A DNA stretch of 64,000 nt from Ephydatia muelleri (Eukaryota; Porifera; Demospongiae; Spongillida; Spongillidae). The DNA lies in NCBI GenBank assembly GCA_013339895.1, contig JABACO010000001.1, positions 8,660,020 through 8,724,019 on the forward strand. Direction: 5' to 3'. The notes under the pieces are model-generated. The model worked only from the letters and a program-made list of their open reading frames with translations. It was not told the origin of the DNA and searched no databases. The first letter of the stretch is position 1, and every line of letters begins with the position of its first letter. The position numbers and the translations under genes are program-made. Of the stretch, positions 22,101-33,949 are shown piece by piece.

Positions 22101-24095
22101 AGGGTGTGTAGCCTCCCCAGCATAATGAAAATCGATTTTTCCAAATACTTTTAAAACACTAATCGATTTTTCAGGTTTTGTGGACTTGAAAATCGATTTT
22201 CCTGAATAGTTTAAAAAACAAAATCGATTTTTCCGAATAGATTTTGCTAAATTTCCTGCCGAATACCTAGGTTATTCAGGCTATAGTGCTTGTGGAGTGC
22301 ACACTGAGAAGGTAAATTGTCTGCACAGAAATCCATCTGGTAATGCACCCAAACAAGAGCTATTCATGTCAGTTGAAAACACAGAGACACAAAGGTCTAC
22401 AGTAGCATGCGTTTGCCAAATAGTTTAATAGATTGTATGACTTTATCATGCACTTGTACATATCAATAGTAGTGTAAACCTAACCATCCAACACTAACCA
22501 CTGAGACCAGACATCACCATTAAAAATTCACCCCACATCACACGTACTCCACTTACAATCATCCAACAACACTCCATTCACGTTCTCGCTAAATGCATAT
22601 GAAATTTCCCATTAGTACGATTGCGTAATGATCTCTAATTCCTATACATACTCAAACAGAGCGCGTATACTTACTTGAAGTGGGTGAGAAGTCTGTCATT
22701 CTATTTCACTCGCTGGCGCAATACTCAGATATGTTAACTTCGTACAACTGTACAATAAGACAATGCAATACTAGTACTGGTACATAAATTTATTGCTACT
22801 ACATATAAACACAACTCGTGGCATATACACATGAACTTTTATTTACTTGAAGAAGACAATAAAAGCATTACGCTGTATATTTTGTATCCCCAATTGATGC
22901 ACATTAAATATTATATTACTATCTATTTACTCAATACCTATCAAATTACTAATTGCTTCCGATGTCGTCCCCACATTGCATGTATGTATAAATAGTAAAA
23001 ACAACAGTGACGTAATTGAATAATAACTCTAATAATGAAATACTCAATTGAAAATCATATCCGGATATCGGTATAAAAAGGTATTCGAATAATGCATGGG
23101 CGTACGCAAGGGGGGGGGGGGGGGGGGGGGGGGGGGTCGATGGGTTTGAACGACCCCTCCCCTCCCCTATGCGAGGTCACCTTCACCATTGGAATTTTTT
23201 TTTCATATCGCGTACTAGTATTTTACATACATGTACGCTAAGTACTATTGCGCTTACGCAGTACCGGTAATGACGTAAATCAATAACTTTGCCTCACGTC
23301 ACACGTGTTCAAAATTACTATGCCAGGATAAAAGCAGGAAAAAGGAAAGAAGCGGCGGCAATGTGTCAAGACATTACAAGGTATACCAAGAAAGCAAAGC
23401 AGGTGGAGGTGGTTGGAGATGATAGTTTGACTGGTCCGGTTGTAGCTGGGAGGCCGGTTAGATGAGACAACGGCAAGCACAACAGATGATAGCGCTAGCC
23501 TGAGCGGGAGTGTTTTCAATACGGTCGTTGTTGCTGATGGTAGGGTAACTGAGCATAGCCCTATTTTGTTTCCCATACCACATAGCGATCAGAGAGATGC
23601 ATCAGGGTCATTGTTGTCCAGTGAAGCGTATGTCTATGACTTATCTGCGCATCCACCTACACCACCAGGTTTTCGTGATAGAGTGGAAAGGGTCAAAAAT
23701 ATAGATTTTGCATGGTTGTAGTAATTCAGTAATCAGGCTTCCTTAGTTATGCAACTTTCTTTTTAGCGCCAATGGATATTTATTATCCTGAATAGCATCA
23801 TACAAAGCATCGATGAACAAAATGGAATAACACTCAAAACATATATTAAGGTCACCTATTAACAAAATTCGACCCCCCCCCCCCCCCCTCCTGAAGGCTG
23901 CGTACGCCCATGTAATGGGTGAATTGTCAATGCTGATGACGAATACCTAAGTACCTCCGAATGGAGAAACATAAACCAGTTTTTCCGAATAGATAAAATG
24001 AACAAATCGATTTTTCCGAATAATGCTAAATTGCTATTCGAACGGATAGGTTTTTGCGAATGTCCGAATAACCCGAATAACCTGACAACCGGTAA
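22101..24095. mobile_element. hAT-like non-autonomous element A (carries a nested insertion)
   Basis: It begins AGGGTGTGTAGCCTCCCC and is flanked by the 8-bp repeat TAGTGGAT (22093-22100, 24096-24103), the hAT duplication length. Without its nested insert it is a ~1.18-kb reverse-complement copy of element B. The inner end stops at ACCGGTAA, missing the last ~9 bp of the terminal repeat. Motifs related to TTCGGAAAAATCGATT recur near both ends as possible transposase sites. No coding sequence. Confidence 0.75.
23095..23912. mobile_element. 818-bp TIR element nested in element A
   Basis: The ends are CATGGGCGTACGCA and TGCGTACGCCCATG-type repeats, next to a 27-base G run (23110-23136) and a 16-base C run (23873-23888). 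TAATG duplications lie at 23090-23094 and 23913-23917. The matching arm of element B (about 24360-24385) shows the uninterrupted site, proving insertion. Superfamily unassigned. Confidence 0.88.
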
Positions 24096-24182
24096 TAGTG
24101 GATCCACAATATCCTTGTACTGTACATTTATAGGTAGGTTTTAGCATCACTCAGAATACATGCAAGTATGAATATGTTCTAT

Positions 24183-25351
24183 AGGGTGTGTAACCGGTTA
24201 TCAGGTTATTCGGGTTATTCGGATATTCGCAAAAACCTATCCGTTCGAATAGCAATTTAGCATTATTCGGAAAAATCGATTAGTAAATTTTATCTATTCG
24301 GAATAACCGGTTTATGTTTCTCCATTCGGAGGTACTTAGGTATTCGTCGTCAGCATCGACAATTCGCCCATTATTCGAATACCATTTTATACCGATATCC
24401 GGATATGATGAGTATTTCATAATTAGAGTTATATATGTAACATACGACATTGTTGTTTTTACTTACATGCAATGTGGGAAGCGATTAATAATTTGATAGG
24501 TATTGAGTAAATAGATAGTAATATAATACAAAATATTTAATGTGCATCAATTGGGGATACAAAATATACAGCGTAATGCTTTTATCGTCGTCTTCAAGTA
24601 AGTAAAAGTTTATTAGGTATATGCCACGAGTTGTGTTTATATGTCGTAGCAATAAATTTATGTACCGGTACTAGTATTGCATTGTTTTATTGTACAGTGG
24701 TACGAAGTGAGCATATCTGATTATTGCTCTAGCGAGTGAAATAGAATGACAGACTTCTCACCCACTTCAAGTAAGTAACGCGCTCTCTTTGAGTATGTGT
24801 AGGAATTAGAGAGCATTACGCAATCGTACTAATGAGAAGTTTCATATGCATTTAGCGAGAACGTGAATGGAGTATTGTTGGATGATTGTAAGTGGAGTAC
24901 GTGATTGAGGTGATGTGGGGTGAGTTTTTCATGGTGATGTCTGGCCTCAGTGGTTAGTGTTGGATGGTTAGGTTTACATTACTATTGATATGTACAAGTG
25001 CATGGTAAAGTCATACAATCTATTAAACTATTTGGCAAACACATGCTACTGTAGACCTTAGTGTCTGTGTTTTCAACTGACATAAATAGCTCTAGTTTGG
25101 GTGCGAGACCAGGTGGATTTCTGTGCAGACATAATTTATCTTTTCAGTGTGCATTCCACAAGCACCATAACCTGAATAACCTAGGTATTCGGCAGGAAAT
25201 TTGGCAAAACCTATTCGGAAAAATCGATTTTGTTTTTTAAACTATTCGGAAAAAACGATTTTCAAGTCCACAAAAACCTGAAAAATCGATTAGTGTTTTA
25301 AAAGTATTCGGAAAAATCGATTTTCATTATGCAGGGGAGGTTACACACCCT
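24183..25351. mobile_element. hAT-like non-autonomous element B, opposite orientation to A
   Basis: 1,169 bp bounded by AGGGTGTGTAACC and GGTTACACACCCT. Flanks TGTTCTAT and AGTTCTGT agree at six of eight positions, consistent with an aged 8-bp duplication. It is the inverted relative of element A, about 90 bp away; together they form a ~3.2-kb cruciform-capable structure. Confidence 0.72.
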
Positions 25352-25932
25352 AGTTCTGTACGGATGCTCCGGTTGATCAATGGGACGACTTGCCCTCCGG
25401 TTGACTAACCGGCTGACACGTTTTGTATTAAGAATAACGACTAGTCCGATTGATCAACGGGAAGGCAATTACATGCATGAATGGGACGGCCGGTTGAATT
25501 GGAATGGCTCGTTGACCATTAGTTCACTATACATGTACATGTAAATGGAATTGTGTCCGTTGTGTGACAGTACATATAGTTGTCCACATACATACATACA
25601 TTCTTTGGTTTCGGGGATGGAAAATCCTCCATCAGCTGAAATTAAATCAACATTGAACTTGTGTGTTAATGTTGCAGTTTCATTTGTAAAGATTTGCGCT
25701 GAGTGACACATTATATATAAGGTGATAAATAAAAGTAACTTGAATGACCGTCACAGTGCACATAACACAAATGACAGTAGACATTGAATTTTCTGGCAAA
25801 CAATGTATTGTAATTATTAAATATTGGCACATTTTCTAAATGCATCTGCCACACAGATAAATAAAAGCCATAATGAATTCAGTATGTCAGGATTTACTCA
25901 CCTCTGTCAATTGTGTCTGTATCATTTCTGTT

Positions 25933-26148
25933 CTAATTCACTGCAAGTGGCATTCTTGCGCAAGGCATTCCTTTATGACAGAAGCTTGTGCATTCATGTT
26001 TATCCTCATTTCCAGACAAGTCCACCTTACCAGCTGAGGATTCTGGTGCTTCTTTAACTTCAAATTCGAGGGTCTTGCTTATTTCTGTTTTCATTTCTGA
26101 TACTTGAATTTTCAACAGACTCTTTTGGCTTGGTCCCATCATCATCAC
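25933..26148 (-). pseudogene. possible linker fragment of the integrase/Ulp1-type gene
   Basis: The frame encodes an acidic stretch ending NEDKHECTSFCHKGMPC. It looks like coding sequence and sits on the same strand between the integrase exons (29-30.6 kb) and the CXC/Ulp1 part. Assignment is inference only. Confidence 0.3.
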
Positions 26149-27849
26149 TGAGAACTTAGTTGATTAGCTCCATTAACACAATCATGGAGAGCACTAGTCT
26201 TAGTATCACAAATATCGGAGCACTTTGATGTCCTCTTTCTCAGAAACTTAAGATAATCTTCACCTATCTTCCCCTATATTCAATATCTGGTATTACTATT
26301 GATCTTGCGGCTGCCAAATACAAGCTCAAATGTTGTAAATCTGGTAGATGGTATCTTTAAGAAGGAATTCTAAACAAAGCAATAAATCAAATGAGTGACT
26401 CTGACATCATAAGTCACTCTAATATTTACTGTGGCCAATGAAAGATAAATGTATTTTTTGAGTGTATAAAAGGTTTCTAATACAATACTGATTGAATGAT
26501 TCTATTGGTATTTATATGTTAAACTTATCGCTGTGCAAGATACTGGGAAGACCAAATTTCGGAAAAACCCATTTTTGAAGAGCAATGGCTACTTCTTTTG
26601 CAGTTTTTGATGGTAGTGGTTACGCTAGGTTGACTAGTGCTCCACAATGTGTAGTATCCACTTATAATTATCCTGTGACAAATGCAAACAATTGCCTCAT
26701 GTCGATCAGGTCAATCTGAGGATAGGAAAATTATTAGAAATTGCTGTGAGAACTTAATTATTACCTGAACACGAGAAAGAATCCATTTGCCACAATAGGA
26801 CTTAAAGGTGGATGGTTTCTCTGATGAATTTGTAGACTGCATAATTTACATAGTGTGACAAAATGCTCAATGACACTTCTCGGTATGTGCAAGTAGAAAG
26901 CTTGAACCTACACGTAAGCGTGAACAGTATTATGGGTTAAAATGCCTAATTTATTTAACAGATCTTTTTGGCACCTGCATAGCAGTCCTTGTTGTGTACC
27001 TGCTCCAAGATATTGTAAAATTTCTCAAGCACCACGACTCTTCGAGTGGATTGTCAGTGGAAATTTGGTCCGCGATAATTTCGGCCCCTGAAAAAAATTA
27101 TCGCTAAAGTTTTTGGTCCGGCACAGCAATTTTATTGACTATTTTGGTCCGGTTTGAAAAAAATGGTCCGAGTCTTATTTTTCAGCGTGTGCAACAGTTG
27201 TTGTCTGTTATACATATATAACCAGTAATTGCACAATAAGATACACAAAATGAAACTATTCACAGCCACAACTCCAATATAGACTATTGTTCAATACTTT
27301 TTTGGGTGCTCGTACGCTATCTACATGGTAACATTCTTTGCATACTACACATTATATCGTTTGCTGACCATTATTTGGCATTCTGCAAGGGCAATATATA
27401 TCAATGAATTCCCTGTGTGACACCTGTTGTGAGACTGCGCATCTTTGAAGGAAACAGCATCAACTTTAATGTATCAAATGCTTTCAGTAAATGCTTCCTC
27501 ATGTTATTGTGGGTATAATTCTCAGCTGATGAGTCTGTGTTTAGTTTAAGCTAGGGCAGCGTTTAACTTAATGCAAATGCGAGCACCCGCGCTTTTCAAA
27601 CCGCAATCTACATGTAATTTGTAACAAATGCACTACAATCATGAATATTTAAGCAGCTGAAATACACAGATGTATAATATTCCTCCTGATGCAACATAAT
27701 TATCTGTTTGGTCAGCCGGATTAATAAAAGCATTGTGCATGCTCAATAAGAGTTTGAACAAGCCGATCAGGGATAAGAGCCCCAGCTGCTAAAGTTTAAA
27801 GCAATCCTTGTTTTCTAATGGAGGGAAGAGTTCCAGGAGCTAGTGATGT

Positions 27850-29045
27850 GTTATGGTATTGCTATAGAAATGCTAATCCTGGCAATTGAAATTCAATCTA
27901 TTCGACCCTACTAGCTGCTCTATGTATTGCCTAAACGTTAACAGAAGTGGTCGACCACCCTGTTTATGTCAAGGCAGAACTTGCAAAGAAGGTTTTATTA
28001 TAATGCAAGCAAAATTGCGTTCTGGCTTTTAACTGCTTATCCAACCTATTCGAACTTACATACTGCTCAACATACAAGAACTGCCTAAACTTAAATGTTA
28101 GTGGTCGGCCACTCCCGCCCTGTTTATGTAATGGCAGTAATTGCAAAAATAAAAAAAAACACTGTATTTCAAAATTGAGCCATGGCTTATGTTATGCTAA
28201 ATCCTGGCAATTGAAATCCAATGTATTCAAACATATTAGTTGCTCTACGTATATTGCCTAAACTTAAACGGTAGTGGTCGACCACCCTGTTTATGTTAAG
28301 GCAGTATAAATGCAAAATTGGATTTATTTAATGCAGGCAAAATTGTGCTACGGCCTACTACTACTGCCTAAACTTAAACAGCAGTGGTCGACCACTCCCG
28401 CACTGTTTATGTTAAGGCAAAACAAAGACCTTATGTCAGATTTGAGCCGTGGCTTATGTTGCTATTGAAATGCTAATCGTGGCAATTGAAATCCAATCTA
28501 TTTGATCCTACTAGCTGCTCTACATACTGCCAGAACTGACGGCAGTGGTCAGCCACCATGTTTATGTTAAGGAAGTACTTGCAAAAAAGTTTTTTTTATA
28601 CCTGGCAAAATTGTGGTGTGGCTTTTGTTGTTAGGAGTGCTTATCCAACCTATTTGAACCTATATACAGCTCTACGTACAGTACTATAGTACTGGTTATT
28701 CAATCTATTCAAACCTATACTGCTCTAAATACTAGTACTGCCTAAAATTAAACGTTACTGGTCGACCACTCCCACCCTGTTTATGATGAAGCCAAAAAAC
28801 ACCTTATTTCAGAATTCAGCTATGGATTATGTTGCTATAGAAATGCTAATCCTGGCAATTAAAATCCAATCTATTTGAACCTACTAGCTGCTCTACATAC
28901 TGCCTAAACGTAAATGGTAGTAGTCGACCACATACACCCTGTTTATGTTAAGGCAGTATACTTACAAAAAAGACCGTATTTTAATGCAAGTAAATCATGC
29001 TGTGGCTTTTGTTGTTAGGAGTGCTTATCCGACCTATTTGAACCC
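27850..29045. repeat. tandem/interspersed array of hairpin-forming ~110-210 bp units
   Basis: Seven copies (starts about 27928, 28082, 28255, 28365, 28528, 28739, 28901) share TGCCTAAACTTAAAC, GTGGTCGACCAC and CTGTTTATGTTAAGGCA. The outer parts complement each other and the middle is a perfect 12-bp palindrome, so every unit folds into a long stem. Between them a second unit (TGCTAATCCTGGCAATTGAA) also repeats. Confidence 0.85.
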
Positions 29046-29073
29046 ATATACAGCTCTACATACAGTACTACAG

Positions 29074-29415
<342 letters not shown>

Positions 29416-29428
29416 AGCATACATGTAC

Positions 29429-29678
29429 CTTAAATAGACAATTTGCAACTGTAACAGCCATTTTGTTCTTGGTGGGTATTACTTTGACCCAATTTTTGAA
29501 ATAGTCACTGATCGTAAGTATGTATTCCATGTATTCCATCTTCACTTGCTGGGTTAAGTGGACCAATGAAATTGATACCAACCATATACCAAGGAGCTTT
29601 AACAGAGATTGGGTGCATCTCAGGTATGCCACTGGTTAACTTTCGGTTCATCCTCTGGCACACATTGCAAGTTGTAAG
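29429..29678 (-). pseudogene. integrase exon (DDE core)
   Basis: From a TTTCAG acceptor (29678) the exon reads TTCNVCQRMNRKLTSGIPEM, VKAPWYMVGINFIGPLNPAS (first Asp position replaced: family GIDFIGP, here GINFIGP), then in another frame YILTISDYFKNWVKVIPTK. The exon ends before a GTACAT donor. The frameshift in a GGAATACAT duplication and the Asp-to-Asn change mean it is dead. Related to KRBA2/Ginger-type integrases. Confidence 0.78.
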
Positions 29679-29774
29679 CTGAAACATAAGTAAAAATTGC
29701 AACCTGACGAAATCAAATGTACAGAACATGTGATCAATGGTTACTACACTTACCATTTACAGCATGTAGCCCAT

Positions 29775-29800
29775 CAGAGGCAGGGCCCAGGGAGCCTTGG

Positions 29801-29831
<31 letters not shown>

Positions 29832-30071
29832 CAGGCTATAGCGCCCCTTTCCCCCACCTCCACTCCCTAAAAGTATCTTCAATTACAACGATGCAAAGAG
29901 ATTCGAAAATGTGGCTGTAGTTGGGAGCATAATTTAGCTTCAGGCGCTCGCTTTATGTATATTAGCAATAATCCAGAGTCAAACGGTTACAACATGTAAT
30001 ATGCCACGCAACTTTTTGGTGCCCCTCGTTGACTTGGTCTCTCCCCTCCATAAATGCTGGGGTCGCCTCTG
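29775..30071. mobile_element. 297-bp CAGAGGC-ended MITE with poly-C
   Basis: CAGAGGC at 29775 is matched by GCCTCTG ending at 30071, with CCCAT on both outer sides. It holds a 28-base C run (29801-29828). It lies in the intron between two integrase exons. Ends of this kind are common in invertebrate hAT-type MITEs. Confidence 0.6.
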
Positions 30072-30101
30072 CCCATGCAATACTCATGCAGTGTAACTTA
30101 C

Positions 30102-30264
30102 CAGTTCATATACATCCTTCACCCATTCCGTGCCACGTAAAGCGTTCCTTTATCCTGCACAAAGTCTACGTTTTACCCATATGGCCTGAAGTAGGATGTA
30201 CATGACAAGCCAGCAAAATGTTTCTTCTGTCGTCATGGTTCAATATGTACCGCAAGAGCTGTTC
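30102..30264 (-). pseudogene. integrase exon (H2C2 zinc-binding part)
   Basis: Between TTTATAG| and |GTAAGTT the exon encodes EQLLRYILNHDDRRNILLAC, HVHPTSGHMGKT, a stop, then LCRIKERFTWHGM. The H...H...GHxG...TxxxIxxRFTWHGM pattern is the integrase H2C2 domain. A stop and a shift break it. Confidence 0.75.
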
Positions 30265-30382
30265 CTATAAATAAAAACGACGAATAAATGAATGAGTGTG
30301 GTGTTGCTGAACACTAATCGCAAAACAGCTCTATCACTGCTAAACGAATAGGTATGTACATGTAGGAGACTTAATAAGTTAC

Positions 30383-30612
30383 CTTTTTTATGCTTGTACA
30401 ACATCACTCCATTGTACTGTCGAAAATCATAAACTTCGTGGCTTTCTTTCTAATCACTCTCTTTTTGCTATTTGAAACTCCATCAGGGTACCGCTTCGCA
30501 ATCAAATAAGTATAGACCTCCTGCACTAGATTGTCTTCCACCTTTTCGTCTTCCATGTTACGAATAGATGCACATGGCACACGTGTAAATTTAGCTGGAC
30601 CTTTATTTTTTC
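30383..30612 (-). pseudogene. integrase N-terminal exon
   Basis: A probable start at 30556 gives MEDEKVEDNLVQEVYTYLIA, then RYPDG and KRVIRKKATKF, typical of the N-terminus of this integrase family. A shift near 30420 precedes YNGVMLYKHKK and a |GTAACT donor at 30382. The terminal GGTCCG motifs lie directly upstream, so this is the element's 5' end. Confidence 0.68.
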
Positions 30613-31039
30613 TTACCCGGACCATTTTTTGGTCCTGGCGGACCAATTTTTTCAGATAATTTTGCCAAATTTACCGCCGGACCAAAATTATCGTAAAATG
30701 AAATCGATCATTTTCGTATTGTTAATGGATAAAAACAATACAACAGGCTACCTAGATTGTTCACATTAATGCGAGTAGTGTGACGTGCTTCATATATACC
30801 TGCATTTTTTCCTCCATCGATACAACAAGAACATCTCGAATGCCGGCAGATGGCATATCAGTAAAAAGAGCAGAGTTTATCTTAACGAAGTGCCGAAACG
30901 AAGCATCGGGATCCTTTTTTCCCTTCAGATGTAGAACTGCACACTGAGCCTGATTACAGCACTTCTTACCGCTTGAAATATAGCCTCACATTCCACGTTC
31001 CGTATAATTAAACACAAAAGCATAGTAATCTAGCAAGCT

Positions 31040-31340
31040 ATATCAACTAGGACCCGCATGACACATCTGTATTTACATGCTCCCCTCCCCCCTTTTAGGC
31101 TTTGGCTACGTCACGTAGGGTTTTTATTGGTAACCTATGGATCTCTATGCCCCACGCCTCACTACCAAATTATTGGTGAGGCTGTACTACAGACATCATC
31201 TAGGACCTACCTGACACATCTGTGCTTGAGGCATCTCCCCTTTATGGACAGTGGCTATGCCACTGCAAGTTTGTATTGGCAACTCCATGCCCCACACCTA
31301 ATTACCAAATTACTGGTGATGCTGTACTACAGGAACATTA
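31040..31340. repeat. ~150-bp tandem repeat, two diverged units plus partial
   Basis: Units share CATGCCCCACACC, ACCAAATTACTGGTGA, CTGTACTACAG and ACCTGACACATCTGTG. They lead directly into the inverted repeat whose arms contain the same unit. Confidence 0.75.
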
Positions 31341-32139
31341 CCGAGGACCCATCTGACACTTCTGTGGTTCCTAGGTGATGTTTCTGTAGTGCAGCTCACC
31401 AGCAATTTGGTTGTATGGTGTGGGGCATGGAGCTCCATTGGTTGCCAATATAAACCTGTAGTGACATAGCCACTCTGATTTATTGCTTTGTTTATAATGA
31501 TGTGAATCTTTCTTACAGATTAAATGTACACCATTTGAGCTTATATTTCGGCAGCCACCAAGATCAATACTCTTCTTTCTTGTGTTGGTAAATAATTGTG
31601 TGGAAACACAGTGGAATACTGAACGAGGGCATGTATACTTTGATTTATTCGCAGTCCGTTATTAATTTGCTTAGCCGCACGGCCATTTGAGGTGTAAATT
31701 GTGGAGGAATGTGCTGCTATCTTCCAAGCGGTGCACTTCTCGAGTGTTTTGCTCCAACGGGAAATGTTGACTGTATTTAGTCCAAAAATATCTCCTTTTT
31801 GCTTTTTTTTTCAAAATCACGCAAACCAACGTGCTCAACGTGATAAATAATCAACGAGGAAATGTCATCCTGTTGACTAGCCGGTTACACGGTTAATCAA
31901 TCGGATGTCGAGGCCGACCGGTTGATCTGTAAGAAAGATTCACATCATTATAAACAAAGCAATAAATCAGAGTGGCTATGTCACTACAGGTTTATATTGG
32001 CAACCAATGGAGCTCCATGCCCCACACCATACAACCAAATTGCTGGTGAGCTGCACTACAGAAACATCACCTAGGAACCACAGAAGTGTCAGATGGGTCC
32101 TCGGTAATGTTCCTGTAGTACAGCATCACCAGTAATTTG
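31306..32139. repeat. perfect 215-bp inverted repeat around a 404-bp spacer
   Basis: 31306-31520 and 31925-32139 are exact reverse complements by eye. The arms consist of the ~150-bp tandem unit. The spacer has no recognisable gene. A recent inverted duplication or a composite foldback element would explain it. Confidence 0.9.
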
Positions 32140-32481
32140 CAATTAACGACGTCACCCGTATTGCAATATTGACGTCCAAAGAGTTAACTGAACAGTATTT
32201 TTACATCGGCATAGAACATGAGTGCATATGAAACGTCCATCAGAGTAATCACTGCCACTAGTAGAAGCTTTCTAAGAGTACGCCATTATTTCAAGCCCAG
32301 CAGAACTCAAACTTTAGGTACTGTTTAGGGGAGCTAAACAGAGTTTAATGGGGATCTAGTAATTTCCCAACAGCATTTGCGGGCAGACGCTTGCGGTTAC
32401 TCAGGCTCATGGCCTTAAGCGGACGCTAGCCTTGTTCTCAATTGTTACCCTTTGTGCGCCATGGCCGGCTTGTGAGATTAT

Positions 32482-32859
32482 ATGCACACAGCGGCAGCCT
32501 CCCAGCACTCCCCGGTGCTTCAGGAGAGCTTGTCGGTTCGCATCAACTGGTGTCATGTCCGAGGAGAGACGCAAGAGCCTAATGCGCTTAACGGTGGAAG
32601 TCTTGCAGCTTCGCCTATGAAGGCCAATCTAGTAGCCACTGGCACCAAGAAGGCCATGGTGCAGCGTCTTCTGGAGAGCGAGCTCCCGGCCGGATCGAGC
32701 AACCATTCCGCTTCGGACAGCCGAAGCGCCGGCCACTCCTCGTCGAGCGAATCCTCTTCTGCGGGCGAGCAACGGAACTCCGCGAGCCGCAGCTCTTCTG
32801 TTTCAAGTGCTACCGTGCCGCAGCACGGTGCGCTTCTCACCCATTGCCAGTCTCAGTAA
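32482..32859 (+). pseudogene. Gag-like SAP-domain fragment of a tyrosine-recombinase retroelement
   Basis: The frame holds KANLVATGTKKAMVQRLLES, a SAP-type DNA-binding helix pair as found in Gag of DIRS/Ngaro elements, followed by a Ser-rich tail. It precedes the Pol fragment of the same element, so it is probably its first ORF. Start and frame upstream are uncertain. Confidence 0.55.
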
Positions 32860-33086
32860 GACGCCAGCGTGTTGTCGAGCGCCTCCTCCCATCCCACCGC
32901 CGGAGTTCACGCAGGTCGCCGCATAGCTGTCGCTATAGCTGCACCTGCTCGTTAGCTTTACCAGGCCCGGAGACCACCCCACCGCCGCGATGGTGGTTCT
33001 GACAACCCCTCAAGGCATCCAAAGCGCGGTCACCCTCCCACCGCTCAAGGGCGCTGCGATACCAGCCACTCGCATCTCATTCCTGC

Positions 33087-33872
33087 ATGGGCATCATGCT
33101 GGACTCGGAGGCTCAGATCCTGTCTCTGCCTCAGGACAAGCTGGAGAACATTCTGCACAGGGTAAACTCATGGCTGGGGCGCCACAGTGCCACCAAACGT
33201 GAGCTCCTGTCACTGATCGGCAGACTGTCGTTTGCCTCAATGGTGGTCCCAGCGGGTTGGCGGTTCCTGCGCCGGCTGATTGATCTGTCCACAACGGTCA
33301 ACAGGTTGCACCAGCACATCCGACTCTCCTCGGAAGCCAGGGCAGATCTTGCCTAGTGGACACGCTTCTTGCCTTCCTGGAACGGTCGGGCCATGTTCCT
33401 AGACCCGGAGTGTATCAGTGCGGACAGCTGGCACCTCTTCACAGACGCGTCTGGCTCCCATGGCTTTGGAGCATTCTTTGATGGGTCATGGTGTAGGGGA
33501 TCCTGGCTGCCCCACCAAATGCTGCCCCACCACTCCATCCAGTGGCAGGAGCTTTTCGCCATCCTTGCAGCAGCCGGCACCTGGCACCACAAGCTGGAAG
33601 GTTGTCGGGTCATCTTCCACTGTGACAACCTGGCAGTAGTCCATGCATGGTCAGGCCAGTCATCAAGAGACCCAGCCCTCATGGTCTTGCTTCGGGAACT
33701 GTTTTTTGTGGCGGCGCAGAGCAACTTTACTATCCAACTAGTGCATGTCCCGGGGAAGTACAATGTCCAAGCTGACGCTCTGTCCCGTGACTTGATGACT
33801 AAGTTCTTTGTCCTTGCCCCACAGGCTAATCCTCTTCCCTCGGTGGTGCCTCCACACTTGGCCAGACAATAG
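33087..33872 (+). pseudogene. RT connection and RNase H of the YR retroelement
   Basis: MGIMLDSEAQILSLPQDKLE and KRELLSLIGRLSFASMVVP are the typical post-RT segment. An in-frame TAG (33354-33356) follows, then SWNGRAMF in the same frame. RNase H keeps all four acidic positions: FTDASGSHGFGAFF, WQELFAIL, FHCDNLAVVHAW and YNVQADALSRD. Only the single stop and the missing RT palm disable it. Confidence 0.85.
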
Positions 33873-33949
33873 AGGCACAGCTGGAAGTCCTTGTGAACAG
33901 GTCCCTGGCACCCGCTACTGCCACTGCTACCTCTACTTCTCCGTGTCCA

